Shown here piece by piece: positions 51,487 to 60,875 of a stretch of DNA of 64,000 bases. The translations under genes were made by a program, and so were the position numbers. The notes under the pieces are model-generated. The model searched no databases and was not told the DNA's origin. It saw only the letters and a program-made list of their open reading frames with translations. Position 1 is the first letter of the stretch, and each line of letters begins with the position of its first letter. The DNA comes from Hyphomicrobiales bacterium. Its GTDB lineage: Bacteria; Pseudomonadota; Alphaproteobacteria; Rhizobiales; Beijerinckiaceae. Where the stretch lies: NCBI GenBank assembly GCA_017302635.1, contig JAFLCX010000001.1:310001-374000 (forward strand), in the 5' to 3' direction.

Positions 51487-52518
51487 TCAACTGATGCGCG
51501 CTCCTTCAGAGTTGAAAAACAGAGGATTTACGAAAGAGAGATCGACGATTTCGCCGTTCTGGAGTTCCAGGGTCGGATCGGCGAGCATCACCATTTCATG
51601 CTCGCCAATCGCGAGATGGAGATGGTTCTGGTCGCCGAGATGTTCGACCCGCCTCACGGTGGCAGCGAGATCTCCCTGGCTTGTCATGCGCAGTTTGGAT
51701 CGACGCAGAAGCCGCATATGCTCGGTCCGGATACCGATTGTCGCCGTTTCCGGCGGCACCGCGCTCTCGCCCAGGATCGCTCGCGGGATCAGGTTGATCG
51801 CAGGCTGGCCGAGGCGGCTGGCGACATAGGCGCTGACCGGATTCTCGTAGATTTCGCGCGGAGTACCGACCTGGACCAGCCGCCCGCCCTCCAGCACTCC
51901 GATCCGGTCGGCCATGGTCATGGCTTCCATCTGATCATGCGTTACATACAGGATGGTGGTGCGAAGCTCGCGCTGGATTCGTTTCAGCTCGACGCGGAGG
52001 TCTGAGCGAAGCTTCGCATCCAGCGAGGACAGAGGCTCGTCCATCAAGGCGATGGCCGGACGGCGCACCAGGGCGCGCCCGATCGCGACGCGCTGCATCT
52101 GTCCACCTGAAAGCTGCGTGGCCTTGTTGCCCAGCTTGGTCTCGATCCGCAGCATCGTTGCCACTTCATTCACAATGCGGCGGATGTCTTCCTCAGGCGT
52201 GCGTCTCGTGGGAGAGCGCAACGGGAAAGCGAGATTTTCGAACACCGTCAGGTGCGGGTACAGAGAATATTGCTGGAAAACGAAGGTCACGTCACGCGCG
52301 GCGGGTGGCGCATGCGTTGCGTCCAGACCGCCAATCGTAATCGTGCCGGATTCCGGTTTTTCAAGGCCTGCGACAAGCCGCAAGGTCGTCGTCTTCCCCG
52401 CCCCCGTCGGACCGAGAAGGGCCACGAACTCGCCATCTGCGATCGTCAGCGAGAGATCGCGCACCGCGCGCGTCGCGCCAAAGCTCTTGCTGACATTCGA
52501 AACCGAAACCTCAGCCAT
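51487..52518 (-). CDS. ABC transporter ATP-binding protein, MalK/UgpC type (first of two)
   Basis: The 343-residue ATPase of a carbohydrate importer has Walker A GPTGAGKTT, Q-loop FQQYSLYPHLTV, signature LSGGQMQRVA, Walker B ALMDEPLSSLD and a C-terminal TOBE-like regulatory domain. It differs from the ATPase encoded just upstream, so the importer probably has a heterodimeric motor, as in the rhizobial glycerol system GlpST. ATG 52518 overlaps the previous gene by 8 bp. Substrate is inferred from the kinases encoded after it. Confidence 0.88.
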   Translation of the reverse strand: MAEVSVSNVSKSFGATRAVRDLSLTIADGEFVALLGPTGAGKTTTLRLVAGLEKPESGTITIGGLDATHAPPAARDVTFVFQQYSLYPHLTVFENLAFPLRSPTRRTPEEDIRRIVNEVATMLRIETKLGNKATQLSGGQMQRVAIGRALVRRPAIALMDEPLSSLDAKLRSDLRVELKRIQRELRTTILYVTHDQMEAMTMADRIGVLEGGRLVQVGTPREIYENPVSAYVASRLGQPAINLIPRAILGESAVPPETATIGIRTEHMRLLRRSKLRMTSQGDLAATVRRVEHLGDQNHLHLAIGEHEMVMLADPTLELQNGEIVDLSFVNPLFFNSEGARIS

Positions 52519-53620
52519 GGGATACCCCCGCCATTGGTGAATCGTGAAGAGCGGAGGCGAGAACCTTCCCCGAGCCGGCCTGGAACAGCGAAAGGCAATC
52601 CGTTTGGAATGCCAGACCAACATTCTCTCCGGCGTGCGCCGGGATCGACGAGGCGATCCGCGCCTTGACAACCCCACGCGGCGTCCGGACTGTCACGATC
52701 TGCATCGTGCCCAGATACTCCGTGCCGAACACCTCCCCGCGCACCGAACCGACATCCGTGAGCGTGACATGCTCGGGGCGTACGCCCAGAACGAGCTTCG
52801 TCTCGACCGAGCCTTCCCGCAGGACCGGAATCCCGATCCGCGCGCCATCGATCGCAATGGCATTGTCGCCGGGCGCGACCGTGCCTTCGATATGCAAGAA
52901 GTTCATCGGCGGTGAACCGATGAAGTCCGCCACGAACATCGACGCAGGGCGGTCATAGATTTCACGCGGGGAACCAAGCTGCTCGATACGCCCTTCATTC
53001 ATGACCGCGATGACATCGGCCATCGACATGGCCTCGAGCTGGTCATGTGTGACATAGACGGTCGTTGCTCCCAGGCGGTCGTGCAGGTTGCGAAGATCGG
53101 TGCACATGATGTGCCGGAACTCGGCATCGAGCGCGCCGAGCGGCTCATCCATCATGAAAGCCTTGGGCTCACGCACGATAGCCCGGCCCAGAGCCACGCG
53201 CTGGCGATCGCCACCGGAGAGGCCGGAAACGGATTTGTCCAGCAGATGCGTGATCCGCAAGGTGCGGGCGGCCTCCTCGACACGGCGACGGATTTCCTCG
53301 CGCCCAACACCCGTGGAAACAAGCGGGAACGCGATATTCTTGCGCACGTTCATGTGCGGGTAGAGCGCGAAAAGCTGGAACACCATCGCGATATCGCGCT
53401 CGCGCGCCCGTTTGAAGGTAACGTCCTCGCCATCCAGCAAGATGGAACCTGAAGTGGGCAATTCCAGCCCTGCAACCATACGCAGGGTTGTCGTTTTCCC
53501 GCAGCCCGAAGGGCCGAGAAGGCAGAAGAACTCGCCATCATTGACGGTGAAATTCGCGCCTTTCACCGCCTGGAAATCCGCGAATGTCTTGACGAGGTTC
53601 TGGACCCGGATCTCAGCCAT
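52511..53620 (-). CDS. ABC transporter ATP-binding protein, MalK/UgpC type (second of two)
   Basis: The 369-residue ATPase carries Walker A GPSGCGKTT, Q-loop FQLFALYPHMNV, signature LSGGDRQRVA (Asp in place of the usual Gln), Walker B FMMDEPLGALD and a TOBE-like C-terminal domain. It pairs with the next ATPase in an importer. ATG 53620 is used; a GTG one codon upstream is possible. It begins 3 bp after the small membrane protein gene. Confidence 0.88.
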   Translation of the reverse strand: MAEIRVQNLVKTFADFQAVKGANFTVNDGEFFCLLGPSGCGKTTTLRMVAGLELPTSGSILLDGEDVTFKRARERDIAMVFQLFALYPHMNVRKNIAFPLVSTGVGREEIRRRVEEAARTLRITHLLDKSVSGLSGGDRQRVALGRAIVREPKAFMMDEPLGALDAEFRHIMCTDLRNLHDRLGATTVYVTHDQLEAMSMADVIAVMNEGRIEQLGSPREIYDRPASMFVADFIGSPPMNFLHIEGTVAPGDNAIAIDGARIGIPVLREGSVETKLVLGVRPEHVTLTDVGSVRGEVFGTEYLGTMQIVTVRTPRGVVKARIASSIPAHAGENVGLAFQTDCLSLFQAGSGKVLASALHDSPMAGVSHG

Positions 53621-53623
53621 CAC

Positions 53624-53839
53624 TCACTCCGGAAACTTCGAGACAATCGTGAACATCACAACGCCGGCGAGGGTCGTGACGAAGGAATAGGTGAACAGCA
53701 CCATCATGAAGGGCTGGAGCATCATCAGAACACCGGCTGCAATCAGTGCGGTGGCGACGTTTTCCATCTGCCCACGCCGCAGCCATTTCGGCCAAGCGGA
53801 CTGAGGCTCGATATTCGGGTTCGGACTTTCGGATTTCAT
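53624..53839 (-). CDS. Small membrane protein (71 residues) of the ABC importer operon
   Basis: This short protein has a polar N-terminus (about 25 residues, with WPKWLRRGQ) and two closely spaced hydrophobic segments (NVATALIAAGVLMML and FMMVLFTYSFVTTLAGVVMF), predicting a helical hairpin in the inner membrane. Its ATG overlaps the permease stop as ATGA, and the ATPase gene follows after 3 bp. Rhizobial glycerol importers encode a small membrane protein (GlpU) in their operon; this may be its counterpart, but similarity cannot be judged by eye. Confidence 0.75.
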   Translation of the reverse strand: MKSESPNPNIEPQSAWPKWLRRGQMENVATALIAAGVLMMLQPFMMVLFTYSFVTTLAGVVMFTIVSKFPE

Positions 53840-54801
53840 TTTCTCACGGCTCCGAAAGTGATGCCGCGCAACAGATGCTTGCGGAGCAGTACGGTGAAAA
53901 CGAGGATCGGGATAAGGAAGAGCGCCGTACCGGCCGCAACCGCAGGCCAGTCCTGGCCACCCTCGCCAATAATGATCGGGATGAAGGGCGGTGCCGTCTG
54001 CGCCGCGCCGGATGTCAGCAGCACCGCGAAGGCGTATTCGTTCCAGGCGAAGATCAAGCAGAAGATCGCAGTGGCGACGATGCCGGTCACGGCCTGCGGC
54101 AGCACGACCTTCCAGAACGCCTGGAGGCGGGTGTAGCCGTCGATCATCGCGGCTTCCTCGTATTCGCGGGGAATTTCGTCGATGAAGCCTTTCAGGAGCC
54201 AGACCGCGAGACTGACATTCACGGAGGTGTAAAGGAGGATCATCCCCAGCCGGGTGTCGGACAGGCCGAGTTCCCGGTACATCAGGAAAATCGGGATCGC
54301 GACGGCGATCGGCGGCATCATCCGCGTGGAGAGGATGAAGAACATCAGGTCGTCCTTCAGCGGTACCTTGAAGCGCGAGAAGGCGTAGGCTGCTGCTGTC
54401 CCGAGCACGATCGACAGAAAGGTCGAGCCAAACGCGATGATCAGCGAATTGATGTAGCGCGGGACATAATTGGACGGCCCGACAACGACCATGTTGCGCG
54501 AACGGGTGATTTCCTCGCATGCGCCCTGCGGCGGCGGCAGCGATCTGAGGTATTCTGGAGTTTGCCGCGATCGCGTCGAGAACAGGTTGCAATAGCCCTC
54601 GATCGACGGCTGAAAATGCACATACGGGATGACCTTCGGCGGATAGGAAATCGAATCCGTCGGAGTCTTGACGCTCGTCAGGCCAATCCAGACGAGCGGA
54701 ATGAGCGAAACCAGCGCGTAGAACGCGACCAGCACGCTGGCGACCAGCTTCGCTTGTCCCGATGGCTCGACAACCGAATGTGCGGAATTGACAGCACTCA
54801 T
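53836..54801 (-). CDS. Carbohydrate ABC importer permease (second)
   Basis: The 321-residue membrane protein has about six membrane helices and the EAA coupling loop EYEEAAMIDGYTRLQAFWKVVLPQ, placing it with MalG/UgpE-type permeases. An extended periplasmic loop after helix 1 (from about residue 45 to 110, with TRSRQTPEYL and NMVVVGPSNYVPR) is unusual and may be diagnostic for this transporter group. Its ATG overlaps the first permease as ATGA. It imports the substrate delivered by the protein at 55864. Confidence 0.9.
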   Translation of the reverse strand: MSAVNSAHSVVEPSGQAKLVASVLVAFYALVSLIPLVWIGLTSVKTPTDSISYPPKVIPYVHFQPSIEGYCNLFSTRSRQTPEYLRSLPPPQGACEEITRSRNMVVVGPSNYVPRYINSLIIAFGSTFLSIVLGTAAAYAFSRFKVPLKDDLMFFILSTRMMPPIAVAIPIFLMYRELGLSDTRLGMILLYTSVNVSLAVWLLKGFIDEIPREYEEAAMIDGYTRLQAFWKVVLPQAVTGIVATAIFCLIFAWNEYAFAVLLTSGAAQTAPPFIPIIIGEGGQDWPAVAAGTALFLIPILVFTVLLRKHLLRGITFGAVRK

Positions 54802-55760
54802 CGCGCTTTCACCTTGTTCAAAGTCTTCACGTAGATGTTGGCGAGCCCGAACACGGCGACGAAAAGGATGATTGCAAAGGCCGAGGAATAGCCGGTGCGC
54901 CAGGCCTCGAAAGCCGCGCGTTTCAGTGTGATCGAGGCCAATTCGGTTGTGGAACCCGGCCCGCCCGATGTGAGCAGGTTCACCATGTCGAACATCTTGA
55001 AGTTCTCGATGCCGCGAAACAGGACGGCGAGCATGATGAACGGCATGCACATTGGCAGCGTTATGGAAATGAACTGCCGCCAGTTGGACGCGCGATCGAC
55101 TTCCGCGGCCTCGTAAATGTAGTCGGGAATCGACCTCAGGCCCGCAAGGCAGATCAACATCACGTAAGGCGTCCACATCCATGTATCGACAATGATGATC
55201 GCCCAGGGGCTCAGCGTGACATCGCCCAGCATCTTGAACGAGCCCGGCGGTACGTTGGCGAAGAAGCCAACGATGTAATTGAAGAGCCCGATCTGCGGCT
55301 GGTAGAGGAAAGTCCAGAAATTGCCGACCACCGCAGGCGACAGCATCATTGGAACGAGGATCAGCGTCGTCCAGAAGCCGTGCCCGCGGAATTTTCGGTC
55401 CACGAGATAGGCGAGCGCGAAGCCGATGATCGTCTGCAGCGCGATGGTCCAGAAGACGAAGTGCGCCGTCGCCTGCATCCGCAGCCAGATGTCCGGGTCG
55501 GTGAGGATCGCGCGGTAATGATCGAGACCGATATTCAGGATCGGGGCATTGGGTCGGTTCGCCCGGTAATTGGTGAAAGAGAGCTGGATCGTCCAGATCA
55601 ACGGAAAAAGGTTGATCGCGAGCAGCAACAGCATGGTCGGGCCGATGAAGAGCCAGGCGATCGCCTTGTCCGAGAGCCCACGCACCGTGCGGGCTACGCG
55701 ATCAGGCGTCATGTTGGCAACGTTTCGGGCCGGGCCCTCGGAGTCGGATCGGGCGTTCAT
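54798..55760 (-). CDS. Carbohydrate ABC importer permease (first)
   Basis: This 320-residue MalF/UgpA-type permease has about six helices. It carries the EAA-loop equivalent IYEAAEVDRASNWRQFISITLP and a conserved Gly in LTSGGPGSTTE before the last helices. A cytosolic N-terminus of about 35 residues precedes helix 1. ATG 55760 is used; a second ATG (codon 17) is possible. The gene follows the binding-protein gene after about 100 bp, which may hold a stem-loop that keeps binding-protein mRNA in excess; the inverted GTCGGCCGAC near 55796 could serve for this. Confidence 0.9.
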   Translation of the reverse strand: MNARSDSEGPARNVANMTPDRVARTVRGLSDKAIAWLFIGPTMLLLLAINLFPLIWTIQLSFTNYRANRPNAPILNIGLDHYRAILTDPDIWLRMQATAHFVFWTIALQTIIGFALAYLVDRKFRGHGFWTTLILVPMMLSPAVVGNFWTFLYQPQIGLFNYIVGFFANVPPGSFKMLGDVTLSPWAIIIVDTWMWTPYVMLICLAGLRSIPDYIYEAAEVDRASNWRQFISITLPMCMPFIMLAVLFRGIENFKMFDMVNLLTSGGPGSTTELASITLKRAAFEAWRTGYSSAFAIILFVAVFGLANIYVKTLNKVKAR

Positions 55761-55863
55761 CGCATTACCAGAAGTTCGAAGCGGAGAAGGGATCGGCCGA
55801 CGCCAGTCGCGTCGGCCGACTTTACTGCCACGGGGCGGGAGGTACCCGGGGCAATGCAGTGCT

Positions 55864-57186
55864 TCAGTTCTTGCCGTCTTCCTTGAAGACCTTCGTCCAA
55901 TCCTGAACGAGTCCGTCGAGCGCTTCTTTTGCAGTGCCCTTGTCGGCAATCACGTAGTCGTGCAGGCGGCGCTGCATCGCCTGAAGAAGCTGGGCGTAGG
56001 ATGGCTCCTGCCAGAAGTCCCTCACATTGCCCATCGCCTTCAAGAAGTCCGCGGCGAAGGGGGCGGTTTTGGCGAAATTCGGATCGCCGAGGACCGCGCG
56101 ATGGCACGAATAACCCCCAAGAGCCCACCATTTCTTCTGCACTTCCGCGTCGGCAAACCACTTGATGTAGGACAGCGCCTCAGCCTGGTTCTGGGAATAG
56201 CTGATCACGGAAATGCCCTGGCCACCGAGAGTCGAGCCTTCAGTTTTCTGCGAGGGATTGACGAAGAAGCCGATCTTGTCGCCACCCACATTGGGGTCTT
56301 TGAACAGGCCGGGGAAGAAGGCGAACCAGTTCATCTGGAGTGCGACCTGACCGGACTTGAACGCATCCAGCCCTTCCTGCATGTAGCCGTTGGTGTAACC
56401 CGGCGGGGTGCAGCACTTGAACAGCGACTTGTAGAACTCGAGACCCTCGATCGCATCAGCCGAATTCACGAAGCCCTGCATCTGGTAGGGACGCTGCGGG
56501 TTTTCATATCGGAACCCGAACGGGTAGAGCGCGGCCGTGGCACCCATGGTGATGCCCTCAGACCCGCGTTCGGTCGGGATCGCCGCACCAAAAACCTTCT
56601 TTCCGTCGATTTCCCGACCCTGGAAGAATTCAGCAACCTGCTTGAGTTCGGTCCATGTCTTTGGCGGCGCAAGGTCGCGGCCATGCTTCTGTCGGAACTC
56701 GGCCTGCAGGGCAGGACGGGCAAACCAGTCCTTGCGGTAGGTCCAGCCCATTGCGTCGCCCATGGCCGGCAGCGCGTAATAGTTATTCGTGCCCTTGGGC
56801 CAGGTCGAATAGGCATCAACCGTGGTCGGCAGGAAGTCGCCGATCTTGATCCCTTCCTTCGCGAAGAAATCGTTGAGTTTCACATAGTGCTTGTTCTCGG
56901 CCGAACCGCCGATCCACTGGCTGTCGCCGATCATCAGGTCGCAAAGCCGGCCCTTCGAATTCAGCTCGTTCAGCATGCGATCCGCGAAGTTCGGCCACGG
57001 CACGAACTCGAACTTCATGTTGATGCCGGTCTTGGCCGTGAAATCCTTGGAAAGCTCAACGAGCGCGTTCGCAGGATCCCACGCTGCCCAGCACAGTGTG
57101 ATGGTCTTTCCTTGAGCCAGCGCCGCTGACCCCGAGCTCAGCATCGTGGCAGCGGCGAGGCCCGCGGCTGCAATGAGTTTCTTCAT
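55864..57186 (-). CDS. Periplasmic substrate-binding protein of the carbohydrate/polyol ABC importer
   Basis: The 440-residue exported protein has a signal peptide (cleavage near ALA/QG) followed by a type I sugar-binding fold: TLCWAAWDPANALVEL, LMIGDSQWIGG, YALPAMGDAMGWTYR, and QMNWFAFFPGLF. It belongs to the family-1 (MalE/UgpB-like) binding proteins. The operon continues with dihydroxyacetone kinases, which points to dihydroxyacetone, glycerol or a related short polyol. It does not obviously match the larger rhizobial glycerol binding protein GlpV. AGGAAGGG precedes the ATG. Confidence 0.9.
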   Translation of the reverse strand: MKKLIAAAGLAAATMLSSGSAALAQGKTITLCWAAWDPANALVELSKDFTAKTGINMKFEFVPWPNFADRMLNELNSKGRLCDLMIGDSQWIGGSAENKHYVKLNDFFAKEGIKIGDFLPTTVDAYSTWPKGTNNYYALPAMGDAMGWTYRKDWFARPALQAEFRQKHGRDLAPPKTWTELKQVAEFFQGREIDGKKVFGAAIPTERGSEGITMGATAALYPFGFRYENPQRPYQMQGFVNSADAIEGLEFYKSLFKCCTPPGYTNGYMQEGLDAFKSGQVALQMNWFAFFPGLFKDPNVGGDKIGFFVNPSQKTEGSTLGGQGISVISYSQNQAEALSYIKWFADAEVQKKWWALGGYSCHRAVLGDPNFAKTAPFAADFLKAMGNVRDFWQEPSYAQLLQAMQRRLHDYVIADKGTAKEALDGLVQDWTKVFKEDGKN

Positions 57187-57623
57187 ATGCCCTTCCTCCA
57201 TGCTCCCCCGATGCAATGGGCGTTCGGGGAGGTCCGACTGACGACTGCCTTGCCATCAGGTCATTCCGGTTGACGTTTCCATCCCGACCAAAATCGCTCT
57301 TGAAGGCGACGATTTTGTTCAGTGATTTGTTTAGTAACATCTGTTCACTGAATATTTCAAGCGGAATTTTTCCGGGTATGATTTTTCCAATTTGTTATTA
57401 TTTTTGTTTATTTTCATATATTTATATACGATTCTTATGTGCAGACACGCAGAGAAGCTCGACATTTCAACCGCGCAGAATGCTGAAATTGACGGGCAGA
57501 ACTGAGTTTAGTGAAGCTTTCGATCGCCGCCGAATGCGGACTCGTCTGAGCGATTTCGCAGCTCATGGCCGCGCTGGTCCGCCAGCAGGGAGTTTTTGAA
57601 CGGACGATCAGTTCCCGACCGCT
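57187..57623 (-). promoter_or_regulatory. Promoter region of the importer/dihydroxyacetone kinase operon
   Basis: These 437 bp contain no credible gene. A markedly AT-rich patch (about 57345-57440) stands out against the GC-rich surroundings. The region lies upstream of the binding-protein gene and must hold the operon promoter. A set of repeats at 57316-57352 is listed separately. Confidence 0.55.
57316..57352 (-). promoter_or_regulatory. Triple repeat/inverted repeat, candidate operator
   Basis: TGTTCAGTGA (57316-57325), TGTTTAGTAA (57328-57337) and TGTTCACTGA (57342-57351) form three near-direct repeats at 12-14 bp spacing. In addition TTCAGTGA (57318-57325) and TCACTGAA (57345-57352) are perfect inverted repeats. 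The cluster lies about 130-165 bp before the binding-protein start and could be an operator, for example for a DeoR-type sugar regulator (inference). Confidence 0.45.
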
Positions 57624-59102
57624 TTAACTCAACGTGGTCGACGCAGTCGCGCCCTTGAGTTGCGCGGGCGAGCGCGGACGATGATCCGAGAGGTCGATTG
57701 TCTCGTCAGCCAGCGAGCGCAACAGCGCGAGGTCATGACTGATCAGAACGAGTCCGAGGCCGTTTTCATCCACGAGTTCACGCAGCAGCAGCATTGTCTC
57801 GCGCTGCACCACCGGGTCGAGCCGCGAGGTCGGCTCGTCGGCGATGATCGCGAAGGGGTCGAGGAGCAGGATGCGGGCGAGGGCGAGGCGCTGGGCCTCC
57901 CCGCCGGAAATCTCGCCGGGAAGGCGGTTCAAAAGGCTCGGCTTTACGCGCAGTCGATCCAGAAGCGGGGGCAGGTCGCGGGCAACTGAAAGGCCGGGTT
58001 TCACCGCTTCGAGCGCCTTGAATTGCCGCATCAGCGCGAGGTGCGGCAAGAAGGCCTTTATGGGGTCCTGATGCAGCTTCTGGTAGCGCTGCCGCAAGGG
58101 CCGGATAGCTGCGGAGCTTGCAACGATGTCGATGCCGCCCCACTCGACGCTTCCCATGCGAGGGCGCCTGAGACCCAGCAGGATATCGCCGAGCGTGCTC
58201 TTGCCGCTGCCGCTGGGGCCTGAAACCGCGAGCACTCCGCCCTTCGGCAGGTGCAGATCAAGATTCTCGAAAAGAGGTGGTTGCTGCGGCCATCCGAAGG
58301 AGAGGCCGTGTGCGGAGAGCGTGAGCCTCTCCATGTCACAGCAACGATGACAGCGCGGCCAGTGCCGGGGGTCGGCGTCCAGCCAGATGCGCGCGTAATC
58401 ACTCTCAGGGGCTTCGAGGATGTGCACGCTCTCGCCGCGCTCGATGATGGCCCCATCGCGAATGATCGCAAGTTCGCCTGGCAGTTCTTCGGCGACACGC
58501 CTCTCATGCGTGATGACCAGCAAAGTCCTTCCGGCGCCAGCAAGCTGGCGCAGCGCATCGATCGTTTGCGTGACGCGATCGGTGTCGAGCCCCTTCGTTG
58601 GCTCATCGGCGATGATGACGGGCGCACCAACACCCAAAGCCGTGGCGATGAGAACGCGTTGAGCCATGCCACCGGAGAGCGCGAAAGGAAAGGATTGTCC
58701 GGTGCTCGCGGGCAGATCAAAGGCCGAGAGCGCCGGGTTGATCGCTGCATCGGCGAGGCCCGCAAGAGCCATCTGCCGCCGCACTTTCATCGTGGGATCA
58801 AGCGCCAGCGACGGTTCTTGCGGGATGAGCATGATTTGCTCGCGCCACAATCTGGCCAGTGCGCGCGGATTTCCGGCCTCAATCGGCCTATGGCCTGCAA
58901 TCGTGATCGTTCCCGATGCCGCAAGCTCAGGCGACAGAAGGCCAAAGACGGCTTGCGCGATCAGGCTCTTGCCACTGCCGGTCTCACCGATCAGCGTCAG
59001 CACGCCATTGCGAGGCACAGCGAGGGAAACGCCCTTCACAAGAGCGTTGCCCTGCCGATCACGCACCCACAGATTAGTGATGGTCAGCGCCATGTCAGTC
59101 AT
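57624..59102 (-). CDS. Fused dual ATPase of an Opp/Dpp/Nik-type ABC importer
   Basis: The 492-residue protein contains two ABC ATPase domains in one chain, equivalent to DppD plus DppF. The first has Walker A GETGSGKS, signature LSGGMAQRV and DEPTKGLD; the second (from about residue 255) has GPSGSGKS, ISGGEAQRLALAR and DEPTSRLD. Fused Opp ATPases are known. CHRCC near residue 250, at the domain junction, could bind metal. It is the last gene of a metal/peptide importer operon. The start is ATG 59102 (8-bp overlap) or 59093. Confidence 0.9.
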   Translation of the reverse strand: MTDMALTITNLWVRDRQGNALVKGVSLAVPRNGVLTLIGETGSGKSLIAQAVFGLLSPELAASGTITIAGHRPIEAGNPRALARLWREQIMLIPQEPSLALDPTMKVRRQMALAGLADAAINPALSAFDLPASTGQSFPFALSGGMAQRVLIATALGVGAPVIIADEPTKGLDTDRVTQTIDALRQLAGAGRTLLVITHERRVAEELPGELAIIRDGAIIERGESVHILEAPESDYARIWLDADPRHWPRCHRCCDMERLTLSAHGLSFGWPQQPPLFENLDLHLPKGGVLAVSGPSGSGKSTLGDILLGLRRPRMGSVEWGGIDIVASSAAIRPLRQRYQKLHQDPIKAFLPHLALMRQFKALEAVKPGLSVARDLPPLLDRLRVKPSLLNRLPGEISGGEAQRLALARILLLDPFAIIADEPTSRLDPVVQRETMLLLRELVDENGLGLVLISHDLALLRSLADETIDLSDHRPRSPAQLKGATASTTLS

Positions 59103-59925
59103 GGTTCAAGCCTGTCGTCTGTGTGGCCAAGGCACGACCGGCCAACGTGAGCAGGAGCACGGAGACGAAGATCAAGAGGCAAGGTGCGGCCATCTGCACG
59201 AAGCCCTCGGACAGGAACGGCAGCAGCTCGTTGATCGTCGCACCCCATTCGGGCGTCGGCGGCTTCAGCCCGAGGCCCAGAAAGCCCAAAGCCGAGATCG
59301 ACATGATCGCCTGCCCCACCCCGAACGTCGCGAGCGGCAGAATCGCGCGCAGCACGGCGGGCAGCACATGGCGCAGCAGAATGACGCGCTCCGGGAAACC
59401 GGCGAGGCGTGCCGCTTCGACATGCCCCTCGCGCAGAACACCGGTCGCCACAGCCTCAGCCATGCGCGCATATTGCGGCCACAGGGCGAGTTTCAGGCCG
59501 ATCAGCATCGGCCAGATGCCGCCTCCGAGAAAACCGGCAAACAGCATCGCGAGCAACAGGCCCGGAAAAGCCAGCATCAGATCGGCGAGCCGCATGATCG
59601 CAGCCCGCGTGAACCGGCCGCCATTCGCCGCGGAAAGCCCGAGCATCACGCCGATGCTCGCCGCGAGCGCCACGCAAAGTGCTGCAAGGCCGAGGGATTG
59701 CGGAGCGCCCGCCAGCACACGCGACAGCACGTCCCGCCCGACATGATCGGTTCCAAGCAGGTGATGCCAGCTGGGCGCCTCCATCACACGCAGGAGGTCC
59801 TGCGCATCAGGATCATAGGGCGCGAGGAATGGCCCCGACGCGGCAAAGGCCGCCAAGGCTGCAAGCGGCCAGATTGCGCCGGGCAGGCGGCTACGGGTCG
59901 GGCGGGCTTCGAGCAGCATGGTCAT
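59095..59925 (-). CDS. ABC importer permease, DppC/NikC type
   Basis: The 276-residue membrane protein has the DppC-like N-terminal motif HHLLGTDHVGRDVLSRVLAG, five to six helices, and the coupling segment GHVEAARLAGFPERVILLRHVLP. GLGLKPPTPEWGATINE near the C-terminus is typical of the family. Its ATG overlaps the DppB-type permease as ATGA. Together they form the channel for the ligand delivered by the protein at 60872. Confidence 0.92.
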   Translation of the reverse strand: MTMLLEARPTRSRLPGAIWPLAALAAFAASGPFLAPYDPDAQDLLRVMEAPSWHHLLGTDHVGRDVLSRVLAGAPQSLGLAALCVALAASIGVMLGLSAANGGRFTRAAIMRLADLMLAFPGLLLAMLFAGFLGGGIWPMLIGLKLALWPQYARMAEAVATGVLREGHVEAARLAGFPERVILLRHVLPAVLRAILPLATFGVGQAIMSISALGFLGLGLKPPTPEWGATINELLPFLSEGFVQMAAPCLLIFVSVLLLTLAGRALATQTTGLNHD

Positions 59926-60875
59926 GCCCGCGCCTCCGCAAGTTCCCGCGGATCGAGCCAGAGACGCGCGAGATCCGCGAGAAGGCTCACAAGCGCGAAA
60001 GCGAAGCCGATCACCAGCCCCGCTCCCATGATCACCGGCACATCGCGCGCGACCAGCGCCTTGACCAGCAATTCACCCAAACCGGGATAGTTGAACAGGG
60101 TTTCGATCACGACGAAGCCATCGATGACAAAGGCAAACTGCAAAGCCGCGAAAGTCACCACGGGAATGGCCGCATTGCGAAGGCCATGATGACGAAGAGC
60201 TGATACTGGGCTCAGACCCTTCACCCGGGCATAGGTCATGAAGAATGCACTACGCGCTTCCACCACGGCGTTGCGGATTACGGGGATCGAGAACGCCACA
60301 AGCGACAACGCCAGCGTGAAAGCCGGCAACACCATATGGGCAAATGTTCGAAATCCCGCTGGCGGCAGCCATCGCAGGGTGAGTGCAAAAAGCGTGATGA
60401 GCCCGATGCCAACCAGAAAGGCTGGCAATGAGGCGAGCGTCACCGCAAGGGCTTCGGTCGCGCGGTCCACCGCCCCGCCCGGTCGCATGCCGGCCCAGAT
60501 ACCGAGCGGAAGGGCCAGCACGTAGGAAAGCAGCCAGCCGATCAGCCCGAGCTGGAGCGTGAATTTGGTGTGATAGGCCAACTCCGCGGTGACCGGCTTG
60601 CCGGAAAGCAGCGAACGGCCGAGATCCCCCCGCGCGAGATTTCCCATCCACTGGCCGTATTGCACGATCAGTGGCCGATCGAGCCCCTCCTCGCGGCGGA
60701 TGCGCTCGGCGGTTTCGGAGGTCACGCGCTCGTCACCCACCCGCGCAGCGGCAACGCGCAGCGACAGATCGCCCGGCAGTGCATGCACGAACGCGAAGCA
60801 CAGCGTGGCCAGCATGGCTGCCGTCGCCAGCGCTTGTCCGATCCGGCTCAGGATGATGCGGGCGATTGTCGTCAC
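59922..60875 (-). CDS. ABC importer permease, DppB/NikB type
   Basis: The 317-residue permease has the N-terminal FVHALPGD, EGLDRPLIVQYGQWMGNLARGDLG, coupling segment YARVKGLSPVSALRHHGLRNA and IETLFNYPGLGEL, all DppB hallmarks. The start is GTG at 60875, whose last two bases overlap the TGA of the binding protein (GTGA). Upstream in-frame ATGs lie inside that gene and were rejected. Confidence 0.92.
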   Translation of the reverse strand: MTTIARIILSRIGQALATAAMLATLCFAFVHALPGDLSLRVAAARVGDERVTSETAERIRREEGLDRPLIVQYGQWMGNLARGDLGRSLLSGKPVTAELAYHTKFTLQLGLIGWLLSYVLALPLGIWAGMRPGGAVDRATEALAVTLASLPAFLVGIGLITLFALTLRWLPPAGFRTFAHMVLPAFTLALSLVAFSIPVIRNAVVEARSAFFMTYARVKGLSPVSALRHHGLRNAAIPVVTFAALQFAFVIDGFVVIETLFNYPGLGELLVKALVARDVPVIMGAGLVIGFAFALVSLLADLARLWLDPRELAEARA

